A stretch of 64,000 nt of DNA from Rusavskia elegans (Eukaryota > Ascomycota > Lecanoromycetes > Teloschistales > Teloschistaceae): contig SAUG01000034.1 of NCBI GenBank assembly GCA_011316305.1, positions 1 to 64,000 on the forward strand, read 5' to 3'. This document shows positions 10,141 to 21,966 of this stretch, in pieces. The notes below the pieces were generated by a model. It saw only the letters and a list, made by a program, of their open reading frames with translations, was not told the DNA's origin and made no database searches. Both the position numbers and the translations under genes were made by a program. How positions within the stretch are numbered: position 1 is the stretch's first letter; every line of letters begins with the position of its first letter.

Positions 10141-13100
10141 TCTCGCGGCGATGACACCAATTGCACATATACAGTCGTTACAAGTGCGACCCAAACAACA
10201 ACAAGCACAACAAACATAACAAACACAGTCATTACAAGATGCATAAATATCTTCTTGCGGGCAAGGGACTCGTTGAAATCAGGACATGATATTTTGTACG
10301 ATAGATGGGAAAGGAGTGTTCTTCGAGAACTGGAAATCCTTGCTTTGGGGGAAAGGTTCCTTTGATTCCCTGCCGGGGGCAAGAAGGAGTTCATGAGGAT
10401 CCCAGCATCGGGGCCTGGAGTTCCAATCGGCTCAGGAGAGCGATACTGTTCCGGAGTTACAAGCCCTCAGGTTCGGCGGCGTCAGTGAAATTTGGCTTAG
10501 AAACTAGAGGTTGCCCTATTATACTACCGTCGATTACAAGTCATCCTCTGTATGCTAACAAGAATCACGGACCCTTTTATTACCCATCTCTTGCTATCAG
10601 CAGTCGCCGCAGCTAGAGGTAGTGCGTGCCAACGGCATACATGGGTCACAAGTAACCCTACCAGCGCCTACACAACAGCACGACCCTCCATTTTCTTTTC
10701 GTCTACGCAAAAGGCACGGGGCCCCACAAAGTCCAGCCACAACGTGAGGACTCAGCTAGGATGCCCAATATTGGATTACGCGCCTAATATGCCGCGTCAA
10801 CAAAGTTGAAAAGGCCAAAATATTGCAAGACGAGAAAAGCGGCATACCAATGCCCTCTCCATCAGGAAGGTTACTGAATCCAGCTCCGCTGAATTGATCC
10901 AGCTGTGTCAATGAAGCGGATTATGCCCACGCACTCACTGACAACCCACGCCGGTCACATGAACAATTAGAGCGAGGGAGCAGATATGAATACGAACAAG
11001 AGTCATAAAGGGGCCATTTCTAAGGTTTCCCAAACGTGATTCACCTTCTTATACCGTTTAATTTGCAAGGGCGTACAGTTGCGATTTTTCACAGCCTTTT
11101 CAAGGTCCCCAACGCGTCTCACACCTTTCATGGCTTTGTTTCTTCGAGCGAGTCGTAAGCAGCAAGACCTTAGCGATCGTTATAGCTTTAGAAAGGCTTC
11201 AATATCAGCCTGCGAATCACCGTCCCAGTGTTTCCATTCTTTTACAGAGGCTTGTTAAAGTTGTGCTTTTAAAGTTTTACTTGTACGAAGAGTCGGCGCC
11301 AAAAGCTCAGCTAAAGGGCTAAAAAGTTGGTAATATGTATAAAGCTGTTAGAACGAGTAACGTGTATTGCCTTAAGATCTGCAAGGGTGCGAGTAGAAAG
11401 ACTGATGACAGCTAAGTTCAGAAAATTATTCCTTGGTACTGGGTCACTATGCACGTCATATCCTGACAAAACTCTCTACTTCCCGTATAATCGCTATTAT
11501 CTTATCTCGTCTTATTATTATCGCTACTGCAGCCTGCGCTAGCAGCCCCAGCAGCTGCGTTGGTATAAATTCGTGAGATAATAGGGTGGTTAGACTTAAC
11601 TATAGCTTGAGGCTAGATATTCAGTTACAGCTGCTCAAGAGTTTGCAACCATCTTGAGACTGGTACGAACATCAATACACCTTTCCAGGGTAAACTCCAA
11701 TCTTTCTCTTGTTGGATGCTATTCCTAACATCAGATTCTGGCTGAACATGTTCACGACATGGTCCCAAATCCTTGAGTTCAATGGCCAAGTGTTTTCGAG
11801 CAAAGTCCCCAATGTTGGATACCGTTCTCAAGCTCGGTCTATGGCGGGAGCAGATTCGAGTCCTTTGATAGACGCGTTATTGAACAGTCATCAACAATAC
11901 AAGCGTCATACTGCATTAGGTTTGGATACACTATCAGCAAAGAGGAGGGACTGTTCCGATTCCTTTTCGCAGCAATGTCGTCGAACTTCCGTGTTCGAGC
12001 ACGCCAGAGTCTGCGAATGGACGCCAACGCTGTTTCAATTACGATGTAATTGCTCGAAATCGATTGAACCCCATTCCTCGAGACAAGGAGGGCGTTGCGG
12101 GCCAGTACAGGCAAACTTGGTGGCATTTCAAGATATTCCATTCGACGCAGGGCTTAACAGCGATCCGATGGAAGAGTCTGCCACTATACGGCCACCTTAT
12201 CGTGCCCTCTCCTTGTGCCTATAGTAGATGTATATCAGCAACTAGTTTGGATAATGATGATGTTCGGTCGCAGCTTCCTCACTCTGGTATCCTTGCTCCC
12301 CGTTGCATAATATCCACGAGGTACTCATGCAGCACAGGCTAAGCGCTTTTGCAGGAGCCGGGGTCTTGACAAACCTGATACTGTACAGATAAATCAACCT
12401 GCAGGACGCTGCGTCTGCGATTCCTGCAGTCACCCGGACTACCAAGCCAGCGGAGCAGGCTCTGCAACATTTCCAACAAATTCTACCTTGATGTACATTG
12501 CCAATTGAGAGTCTTGGTAGACTGACAAAATCAAACGTGGGTCTCTCAAGTGGCTATGTTCACTCATGGTCGTCTAGAGCTACTTTGACCATGCGAGGAA
12601 TAATCTTCAAGCGGTATAGTGCTGACAACCCCCTTAGACTGAGTATACACCCCCATCTTACAGCCAACAATCTCGCAGCCGCAAGACTTGGGATTAGATG
12701 TCGGCCGTGCAGATCAGAGTCGCACTGACTGCATCCTGCGACTTGCCTCTACCTTTAGACTTGGAGGACTCGACAACGCCAACTGGACCTGGGATTGACT
12801 CGCTGTATGAGATGATTACCAGAATCTTGCCTGTGACAGGTAACAGGATTATGAGCGACAATGTATCAGAAACGTAACAGCATCTTTCTGCCACAAAGGG
12901 ATTCATACAAGCAAGCCTGGCTGTACCACCGATCACACCAATACGTATCCATGCAATCTGGGTGCTCTCGCTCGATTCATGCCGTCGATGCCATGTCCAT
13001 AGATCCGAGCTCGTCGTGTGCAAAGTCGAGGCAATGAGGGCAACACAGCAACCACGAAGCAAATCCCCAAGAGCTGAGATGCGTTCTATATTAAAACGGC

Positions 13101-14406
13101 GGCTGCTGATTGCCTACCGGACATATGCTTCTGGCGGCTGCAAGGCGATAATTGAGCAATGGTTAGAACGCATTCACATATCGAGGTATCGATTGTACGA
13201 CACCTAGCATACTTATGATGGAGTACTAAGAGTGTCACTGACTACATGGTAAAAGGTCCAGGCTAGATAGAGTCTACCAAACCTTGTTTCTGTTTGTTAT
13301 CTTGGAGGGTCTTAAATCGTAATTTAATTGCACACTCGAGAAATGATTGTTATCAAGTTTTTCAAATAATTGGAAGAGCTGGCTATACGAGTAAGCGAGG
13401 GCTGATTTGTTGGTTTGGCACGGATATACGATGATCTTTATCGCTGAGGGTTCTCGATTCACGTCAAGACTTTCGCCCTGGCGCTAAGCTTCTCCTGGTC
13501 AGACAGCTTGCTGTCTTTTATTTCTGGCTTACCGGTTACCCCTATCATTGTACGCTAAGATATCTACCCTTTTATCCATCGGCTGTAAAGTGTATTCGCA
13601 TACGTCCGATATATCCGGCGGACTATCAAAACTCCATCCTTGCACCTCGACCGCGAGGTGCAAGGTGCCCACGATCCTGGCCAGGGCAAGGATCCCCAAT
13701 AATTTTAACGTCATCTCGGCACATCCACCAATGAAGTCAAGATTATCTCAGCTGAACTTCTCTCTTTTTTTAGTGTTGGTCTCCCGCAAGTATCTCTACA
13801 AAGAGATCCAGGTGCTGAAAATTCCAGAGCTGATAATGCCGCTCGCTTGGAGCATGCCTGTATGACAACCTGGGCCATCCTCTAATGCTGGAGACTGTCG
13901 CGTGCGTGGGGCGAGAAAGGCTGAAACATGGAGGATATTAATAAATCCTCGGACGGCAAGACTCCTACTCCTCATTCACCCTCGGCTACATGCTCCTTTC
14001 TCTCACCGGGATCGCCACCAGCTTCGAACAAATCGCATCATGGTATCGAGTCTTTGCGAATATTGTACCATAGTGCTTACTTTTCAACATGATCGTGCAA
14101 GTAGTACATCCTGCTGCCATGCGAGGCTGCAGGAACTGCTGTGGGGCTGTAACTCGAAATCATCTTGGTGAAGTTTCCAAGATTCTACGCTCTTCTTCAT
14201 CCGACTTTTCCTACTTCTCTGTATCTTCTTTCATCCTGTTTCTTCCCTGATACTCCTGTCTTGTTTTCTTCACTACTACGAGCAATCGAAGCTCCATCTC
14301 CCCGCATTATCCAACCTGGTGCGATTCTCTACAAGAAGTATTGCGACGACATCATCCCCATGAATCCATAGTGTCCCATCACCCGACCCAGCACGTACCG
14401 GAGAGG
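10141..14406. other. Gene-poor region, no confident gene
   Basis: More than 4 kb contain only overlapping open frames of up to 171 codons with no motif I recognise, on either strand. The longest are at 11709-12224 (+), 11839-12141 (-) and 12694-13062 (-). Two minus-strand frames contain short hydrophobic stretches and may be remains of a decayed gene, but I cannot name a family. One dispersed repeat copy sits at 13.5 kb. I found no tRNA or rRNA gene. Confidence 0.5.
13499..13697 (+). repeat. Dispersed repeat, copy A
   Basis: It begins with the near-palindrome AGACAGCTTGCTGTCT and runs through TGTACGCTAAGATATCTACC and TATCCGGCGGA to GGCCAGGGCAAGGATCCC. A diverged reverse-complement copy lies at 16992-17227. 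I find no coding frame in it, and the element type is unknown. Confidence 0.8.
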
Positions 14407-16322
14407 ATGGACCTGGGGCCTGCGGAGAACAACGAGCCGACCGAGAGTCAAGCTAGTCTCTGGGATCGTCTTGTCACAAATTGGTGGGGACTCGAAATCG
14501 CCGCATGGCTCTTAGCCACTCTTTCGACCGCTATCATAATCATCGTCTTTGCCCTATTCGACCAACATGCCCTCAGTTCCTGGCACTCGGGTGTGACTCC
14601 GAATGCTCTTTTGCAGGTCTTGACGCAGATCGTTCAGACGGCTACATTACTTCCAGTCGCCGAGTCTATCAGCCAATTAAAGTGGCTCTGGTATCGCCAT
14701 GCTAACAGTCTGGAGGACATGCCAGCCTACACCAATGCAAGTACAAGCCCATTCACAACTATTTTTCTCGTACTGAGACGTCGAGGAGCGCCACTTGTGT
14801 ACCTGGCCGCCATCTCTTCTTGGCTTGTACTTCTCTTTGGTCCTTTTGCTCAACAAGCTTTACAACAGCCTCTGCGTGAGGTATATGCCGGCACCGGCTC
14901 CATTCCTAATGCCCGAACTTACCAAGCCAGCAATAGTACGCGCATTCGGTATAGTACGACTCTCCTTCAGATCAATTCGCATCGTGGTCCAGGCAATACT
15001 GACTTGCATGCTTTCTTCCAGCTGGACTGACCGATAGTGGCGGCCAGAACACATTCTCCATCACCTCCCCACCAGATCCTGTACGGGAGGCCATAACGAA
15101 CGGCCTTTTCGACAGCCACGTCAGCCTTTCGGCGGTGCCGGGCACATGTAGGACGGGCAACTGCACTTGGGATCCTTACATGTCCCTACGAGTCTACGCA
15201 TCTATAGAAGATGTCACCAATACCCTCATGACAAATTGCCCAAACAACACGCGCAAAAAAGAACGTGGTTGCCTATACTCAGTCCCAGAGATTGAGGAAC
15301 ACCCGACGTGGTTACAATCTCACATGCAGTCTGCGAATCAGTCGATTTGGCTAGGCGCCAGCAATCCTGTTGATGGTTACACCTTTCCCGGCCTCAATAC
15401 GCTCCTCCAATTCTATGTCATCTATCTGCCAGATCTCCAGACCCTGAACAACTCAGCGCAAAACTACACCACTGGTCTGAGGGCCCTAAAGGGTACCCTA
15501 GACTTGGGTCTTTCTACCTTGAATACCTCGATGCTGTTTGGAGCCACGACGACCACCGAAATAAATTTGATCACTGATCTCAAATGGAGAACATCCCAGA
15601 CCACCATCAATGGTACCAAGCATGACATAATCCTCACAGCTCCACGTGACGGATCTGGTGAATTCTGGATGGGCCTCAGCAGCCGCACATACTTCAATCT
15701 ACTTCTCTCCGAGGCAGTATTTCTGGGCCACGGTGACTTTAACCAGTCTCTCTTGCCGGACGATATCGCGTACAGCACAGATGACGCTAGGCTCGTGGGG
15801 GAGAGCCTCTACCATAATAATGCGGGGCGTGATGGCCTCCAGACTTTACTCGATAACCTTGCCATAAGCATGACAAACGCGTCAGTATCCGTCTTTCTGA
15901 ACCCCAAATCCCTCCGCCTTTCAGCCAGCTGACAAAACGGCTCCAGTCTCCGCACGACAACCATCTACCCCACCACCGCCAACGCCTCGGCCCGGAAATT
16001 CGAACCCTACTTCGATGTCGCCTGGGGCTGGCTCGCTCTCCCCATCGCCACAATTGTCGCAACATTCCTGCTGCTCCTTTCCACAATCTGCCTGAGCGCG
16101 CACCATAAGATCCCAGCTTGGAAATCTGGTCATCTAGCTTCTTTACTCGCGCCCAGTAAAGAGGTGAGGGAGATGTTGGGAGATTTGAGCACAAATAAGA
16201 TTATGGAGGATAAAGTGGAGGGGTGTGGTGGCATGAGGCTTAAATTGAGGGGTGGGGATGGGTACTGGGTTTTAGAGAGGGTAGATGATAGGAGTAGTGA
16301 GCTGGGTAGGAGGTCATGTTGA
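14407..16322 (+). CDS. DUF3176 family fungal membrane protein
   Basis: Three exons join in frame, 14407-14953, 15022-15880 and 15947-16322, giving 593 residues. ATG 14407 is the first in-frame ATG and is followed by the typical WDRL..WW..E start. N-terminal helices lie near residues 36-60, 70-95 and 125-145 (PLVYLAAISSWLVLLFGPF). A long extracellular region follows, rich in Asn-X-Ser/Thr sites and with C-x4-C-T-W type cysteines (GTCRTGNCTW). The segment MTNALR follows, and then a final helix (ALPIATIVATFLLLLSTICL) before a cytoplasmic tail. This architecture is that of the DUF3176 family, common in Pezizomycotina and of unknown function. The gene is isolated and bracketed by inverted copies of a dispersed repeat. 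No lesion is visible. Confidence 0.88.
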
Positions 16323-16637
16323 ATGGGGTCGTGGAGATGATTTGGAAGGGTAGAAATAAGGGATGAAGAGAAACTGGGACGTGTGTGGTTATTAGCTTAT
16401 AAAATCAATACCAATTGACGTATAGTCCAAGAATCATTGAAACATAGTTGAGTTTCCATTTCCAACCAAACCCGCCCATATTCCCACCTCCTTCTAGTCT
16501 GGTCGATACGTCGAGACGGAACTGGACGCAGTTGCAGTCGCAGAGGTATATATATTCGATTCACTACGCCATTTCTCCCCCAACCCATCCCGACAACCAC
16601 CGATATTTACCCCATCTACTTCATCCCATACCCACTG

Positions 16638-16730
16638 CCACACAACCCCAATCCCAAACCCAATCCTAACCCCAATCCCACACAACCCCAATCATAATTC
16701 CAATCCCGATCCCGATCCCAAATCTAAATC
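16638..16730. repeat. Low-complexity CCCAATC/CCCGATC repeat
   Basis: Degenerate 6-7-bp units (CCCCAATC, CCCAAATC, CCCGATC) are tandemly arranged downstream of the DUF3176 gene. Open frames here are by-products of the base composition. Confidence 0.75.
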
Positions 16731-16991
16731 CGCTCCCATCCCCACCAGCTATACCCGAAGTTCCCCCACCCCATACATAACCCATCAAGGCATTAACCTC
16801 TCAACCAAACCTCCAGCCGGCAAGGAGGGAAGCGCTATTTATGTCTGTCAGAATCTTTCAGCCTCGAGCCCGAGTCGTCCATAGGGGCAGAAGCAAACCA
16901 ATAGACGGGATACGAGCTAATATTAGCCCGCACCACAGAGCCATTGGTTGGCAACGTAGAAATCTCCTAGTCAACCCTTTTGAATAATACT

Positions 16992-17227
16992 CAGGGATCC
17001 TTGCCCTGGCCAGGATTGTAAGACACCTTGCAGCGCCAAGTGCAAAAGATTTTCGATATAGAATATCGAGGTACTAGAATCGAGTTTCGATAGTTCCGCC
17101 GGATATGTCGGACGTATACGACAATACTTTACAACTAATAGATAAGCGGGTAGATATCTTAGCGTACAACGATAGGGGCAAGCCAGAAATGAAATCACGC
17201 CGTGTAAAAGAGACAGCAAGCTGTCTA
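16992..17227 (-). repeat. Dispersed repeat, copy B (inverted)
   Basis: This is the reverse complement of copy A at 13.5 kb. It shares the AGACAGCTTGCTGTCT near-palindrome (17211-17226), the TGTACGCTAAGATATCTACC block, the TATCCGGCGGA block and the terminal GGCCAGGGCAAGGATCCC. It is about 35 bp longer than copy A because of an internal insertion. Confidence 0.8.
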
Positions 17228-17877
17228 ATAAAGACCACATACAGCAACCATGATGAGGCCAAATATCAACGGACGCGTATGTGATGAAAATGAAAGAGGA
17301 CGGATGGGGCAGCTTGTAATGCATGACTTCCCGAGGTATGATCCGTTTTTGAACATTTCCAAATAAGAGAATGAACGAAGAAGCGAGTAAACGCTACGAC
17401 CAATGGGTGGAGAGGATGGGGAAGGTAACGCGTATGGACACTGGGTGGCACAAGATGCTCTCGAGAGCTTGCTTTTGTTCTTCTGCCGTGCGTTAGAACG
17501 GCCATAGCAGCCACAAGCTTGACAAGGCAAATCTACCAAAAACTCGCACAAATGCTTCTCGGTCTCTTCACGGAGATTTTGTGCAGGTCGATCCCTCTTC
17601 CCTCTCTTTCTCTACTGGTATCTTGAATTTCTGCAATGCTTTGCGCGTAAAGATGAACAGAGTCTTGTGAATCCTTGGTCCGCGGCTTCGTTGAGCTTGA
17701 CGCGGTAAACAGTCTTCCCTGCCCAGGGCTGGTATCATGCTCGAGGATAACTCGAGCGGTGCTCGAAGCTTCGTCCAGTCTTCGATTCTTGCGAACCGGA
17801 TCGAGCCGAATTCCCATTATGATGTTACGTACTGTAGAGAATAATGTGACGACCAGGAGGAAGACCTATTATGTTCT
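17228..17877. other. Gene-free stretch
   Basis: Only short overlapping frames occur, none longer than 108 codons and none with a recognisable motif. It lies between the dispersed repeat and a transporter-like remnant. Confidence 0.5.
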
Positions 17878-18770
17878 TCAGTGATGCATATATGGCGGCG
17901 ACTTCGAGTCACTGACCCCACGGATCAAAGATTGAGTCCACGGGAATCTGCGGGCCACCACGAAAATTCCGATCACTGCAAAAACGGTTATAGAATAAGA
18001 GATCAAGTTCAGAACCAGTGATTTCTTCTCGGTGCTCTTGATTTTAAACAGTGCTACGAGTAAATCGAGCTGAGAAATAGGAACCCGGCAGGATTGGCTG
18101 CGAAAGCCGTCCAGAAATGCAGACCCTCCTTGGCTAAGCTGCGGCACAAGCTGCCGTCAGAAAAAGTATGCGACAACTTTCAACGAAGGATGCGCCAATA
18201 CCTAACGGGCAGGATTGTTGTAAGTAAGCACGCAATGAGAACAAAGACAGAGACGTAATGACGGCCACCCTGTCCACAACCGGAGTAAGAGCCTGCCCCC
18301 TTGAAAATCTGGCTGAGGCATAACAGCTGTGATCATCAGCCGGCCTTCTCACACTCTCGGTTGATGGCTACCATACCTCTGCAGCCATTACACATGTGAG
18401 AGAAACCCGGATGAGAAACTTGACAGCGAGTAGCCTTCCTTCCTTTAACGAATGACCCACGGGCGAGACCTTCAGACCTAGAAGGATGACTGGAATGACG
18501 TCCATCATGCATTTCGCTGTCGTAATCCCTGTCTGTGGTTGGAGGGATAGCTGAAGTACAGAGTTGATACGGCTAGACCGCAAATGCAGGGCGTATAGAG
18601 CTGTCGCAGAGAAGACGAAGGTAGTAGCGAGGACGCTGAGATGAATGGACAGCGAAAGCCTGTCCGTAGGCCGAAAGCGTTTATCACGCAAGTAAGATCC
18701 GCAGAGACGAGGCTGAGCGAGGTAAAGAAGGCAGACGCTGCAGATGAAGAGCAGTAGATGGGGTCTAAGA
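17878..18770 (-). pseudogene. Probable N-terminal remnant of an ABC-C transporter
   Basis: Minus-strand frames encode hydrophobic helices (LLLFICSVCLLYLAQP; LSVLATTFVFSATALYAL). They are followed by HLRSSRINSVLQLSL, whose pattern recalls the first membrane domain of fungal ABC-C (MRP-like) transporters. A later frame, with KIKSTEKKSLVL near 18040, resembles the next part of that domain. The frames do not join cleanly, and no ABC cassette (Walker A, LSGGQ, Walker B) exists downstream, so this would be a truncated relic. It could instead be another multi-pass protein; the assignment is weak. Confidence 0.35.
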
Positions 18771-18780
18771 GTTCAAAAAG

Positions 18781-20168
18781 GCAACGGGGCTTTTAAGTTC
18801 TTGCAGAAACTCTCAGCAAAGGCATAAGGGCGCAAGTAATATAACAACCGGCTTTTGAGAGCCATAGCATCGATCCTATTAAGATGAACGGCGCTGATTG
18901 TCTTCGGTTGGCGCATCCTCCCCTTGAAAGTCACTCCGCCGTGATCCTTACTCACAACCTGTTGTGTCTTAATAGAGAAATACGCACTGGCAACGAACCC
19001 AAAGGGGAGGGTCTTGTAATCACACGAAGTTCGTCCTGATCCGTCGAGAAGCTACGGCCCACTAGTGGCGATCCATCGAAGATGGCCAACGAATGGCTGG
19101 TTCTGGTAAACGACATTAGCTTTCCATGCCGCGAGGGTTTCGTCGTCCGGAGGCTGGTTGGTATCGTATCAACAGGATAGTTGTTTTCGTTGTAGCGAGG
19201 AACTGTGGGAGGAATAGTCATGCTGAAAATGTGATTGACATGGACGGTCTGGAGTAGGAGGGAATGGTGAGATATAGCGTATTGATGGTCCCTTCGCGCC
19301 CTGGGCTGGATGATACAGCGTGAGGTGAAGGAGGGGAAATGTTGTACCTCTACCTAGGAGTTTTGAAAATTGCATGCGGTGTCTGCGATTATAGGATATG
19401 ACTGGTTGATTTGGCTCAAAGTCTGTGATTTGCTACCACTGTGATCGGAAGTTTATGACAGCCGTTGAACGCCAGCAACATCATACGTATCTGTTCTATC
19501 AGAAAGGACCTTCGGTGCTCATCCTACCTTTCCTTCCTGAAACTCCTCCTGTTGAACAAGTCAATGATAGACGATGGCGAGAAATTCTGGTGCTGAGCTA
19601 ACGTCGACATTCTCAGTTATATGTGTCCTTCATCCAGGTACCAAAGGCTGCCCCGAAAGTGTCGGCTTTTCCTCAATAACTCTTATCGGAATCAAGTCTG
19701 CGGAACGGGTTGGATTTTCAAATGTCGCGGTTCCTTTTCGGACACGAAGTACGTTGTACGTTATGTGCTGTCTAGCTTGAATCTGCAAAAGTTTCAGTTT
19801 CATGTAACATTTGTGGTTCGTTGCACACAACCTTTCCCAAATGCCCAATTGAACGAGGAGAGGCCTGCAGGCTTGATCGAGCCCTGAGTCACATTTTGAA
19901 ACTGCCTCACTGTCATTATCTAAGGGCTTAAGTTTTGAGCTCACGTGACGGTTTGAGGCTAATAATCGAGTAGTATTTAAGCTAGAGGCTTTCCAATGTA
20001 GCTTATCCAGGATTAATGATGTCCCTGTCGTCAGATGGCCGATATATCGTCACAACCGAGGCTTCTCCAAGAGCAACTGGCGTCTCAAAATTAATAGAAT
20101 GAGTCACATTATCCGGCGGAGACCAACAAGGTCAACAGATTTATCGATTGAAGTGGTTGAGATGAGCG
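18781..20168. other. Gene-poor region
   Basis: The longest minus-strand frame (19221-18952, 89 codons, ATG start) might be a 5' exon of the broken transporter-like gene downstream, but I see no supported junction. The remainder holds nothing I can identify. Confidence 0.4.
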
Positions 20169-21721
20169 CTACAGAGTTTGAGCCCCCTTGGTCCCCTTGT
20201 CGGTTCGAGATCCTCTCTTGGTTCGCCGATTTGATGTAATGTTGGGTAGAGGTTTCACTCGAGCTTGGACCGGAGTTGTATGACTGGAGCCCTGAAGCAT
20301 ACCTTGGTCCAACGTAAGCTCGTCAGCTGATGTTTCAGACTCCGGCTGGATGGGCTCGTTCGAGGATAATGACACAAAGCTTTGAATAGATGAGCCAAAA
20401 CCTGGACTTTCTGCATTCAATGCCTTCTCATTCGCTGCATCTATTAGTTCCTGCCGTCCATCTCTTGTCAAGTCTCGAGCGTTCCTCCATGCAGCAGCTC
20501 CCTGCCGGAAGCCTTCTGGATTTCCAGTCATAGCGTATGAATTAAGTTGTGTCGTGCGATACTCGGTCTGATGTTTTGGATTCATAGATTCCACAGGATG
20601 GGACGTGTACATGGTGAGGAGCCCACTGGGATGATAGGTCGAGGTAATCGTATAAGCATTATTGTCGTACGCCGTCTCTGGATCCACGTACGACCGAAGT
20701 TCGTGTACTCCCCGGGCACCTATAGCCCCGTCATACGTTGCTTGTAGCTTGCACACGTCTATATACCCTTTGGGACCTTTTCCCTCCGTGAAGAAGTTGG
20801 GCAAGCATGGTGCGGCGCTATTCGTCGACGGTACAATGTAAGGCCCAAGCTGTTCTCGAATTTGTTTATTCAAACCCTCGGGACGGGCCCCGTCGTAGAA
20901 GTCCGGCTGGGCCTTGGTGATAGAGCCATCGGTCAGGTCTTGGAGGTTTGTGAATCGGAGGTTCTCCTGGGAGGGGATGTCGGCGGTGCCGGCGATGATT
21001 GGGAACACTTTGCTCATCACTTTATTTTCGGTCAAAGCCTCCCGATTCTTCTTTCTGAAATCCAGAAACTGTTCGCGGGTAAAACGCGAAGGAGACAGAG
21101 ATGACCGCGGTTGCGCCAGTCGTCGCTTGATATCTTCTATGTTTGCCGGCTCTTCAAAGTCTTCATTGTCGCCATATCCTTCAGGATAGACGCCATGATC
21201 AATGAGATGTTGCTCGAAGGGCGGGTCGTAAGCAGAGGTTTTTCTGGTTGACAAGGATGTGGCTGATTCTCTTCCGGTTTTGGCTCGTTTCCTGGAGCCT
21301 GATTGACTTGAGTCCATCGTTGGACGATATGATGTTCCGGGATCCGGGTACTTAGTTTCCATCAGAATGTTTACTTGAATGGTGATTGTATCGAACTTAC
21401 GCCTCGGATGCCACCAAGATTTGGTCCGCCGTGTCTGGCAAAGCGTTTAAGCTTCGCAAGGTTGACGTTTTCCTTGCCAGTCCGATAAGGCGGTATTGGG
21501 ACAGTAGGCCAGACTGTCCTTCGGTCAAACTCTCGAAGAGTGCGGCGAGTGAGCCACTGCCGGGACAGGTTGTCCCAAAAGGAACTGGGTGTCCGGTGTC
21601 GTTGGTGATCTTCGAGCTTTTGTCGTTTGGCGGTGGGCTGCGGGGGGGATTCGGTCTCGGGCTCTGCTTCGCTTAGCTGTCGCTTTCGATTATGAGGCAC
21701 TGAAGCTTTCGCTGAAGGCAT
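20169..21721 (-). CDS. Fungal protein with PD-(D/E)XK-like motifs (DUF7924-type, from memory)
   Basis: Two exons, 21721-21401 and 21350-20169, are separated by a 50-bp intron (GTAAGT..TAAG), giving 500 residues. The N-terminus is basic and nuclear-localisation-like (RKRQLSE, AKRQKLED). A conserved FWDNLSRQWLTRRTLREFDRR segment and KRFARHGGPNL follow just before the junction. The second exon has HLIDHGVYPEGY, LSPSRFTREQF and IPSQENLRFTNLQDLTDG. A core follows in which QPDFYDGARP, FFTEGKGP and QATYDGAIGARG occur in order. PD, then E-x-K, then a Gln-bearing helix is the order of PD-(D/E)XK nuclease-fold proteins, so a nuclease-like fold is my inference. I recall the family as common and multi-copy in Dothideomycetes. 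It is divergent from the kinase gene, with 245 bp between the starts. Confidence 0.82.
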
Positions 21722-21966
21722 TGGACCTCTACCTTTGCGAGTTAAATGAATGACAGGGAACAGCCAGATGGAAAAGGTGGGGGATAAGCGCGCGTCTGCG
21801 AAAACGGCGCTAATATTTATGAGTGAATCGGATTGCGGGGTTGACAGCCAATCGATGGAATGACTGCTACACATTCTCCCATCAAATAAAGACGGTGTGA
21901 GCACTTTTTTGCACACATTTCGGCCACGGCCCCAATGCGCTCTACGGGGCCAAAAATTGGTCGCAG
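21722..21966. promoter_or_regulatory. Shared divergent promoter region
   Basis: Only 245 bp separate the start codons of the PD-(D/E)XK-like gene (minus) and the casein-kinase-like gene (plus). The region has no open frame linking them and must hold both core promoters. I see no clear TATA box. Confidence 0.5.

Noticed and set aside
11625..13062. Cluster of minus-strand frames that might form a multi-exon gene
   Set aside because: No recognisable domain and no convincing chain of splice sites; left as unannotated gene-poor DNA.
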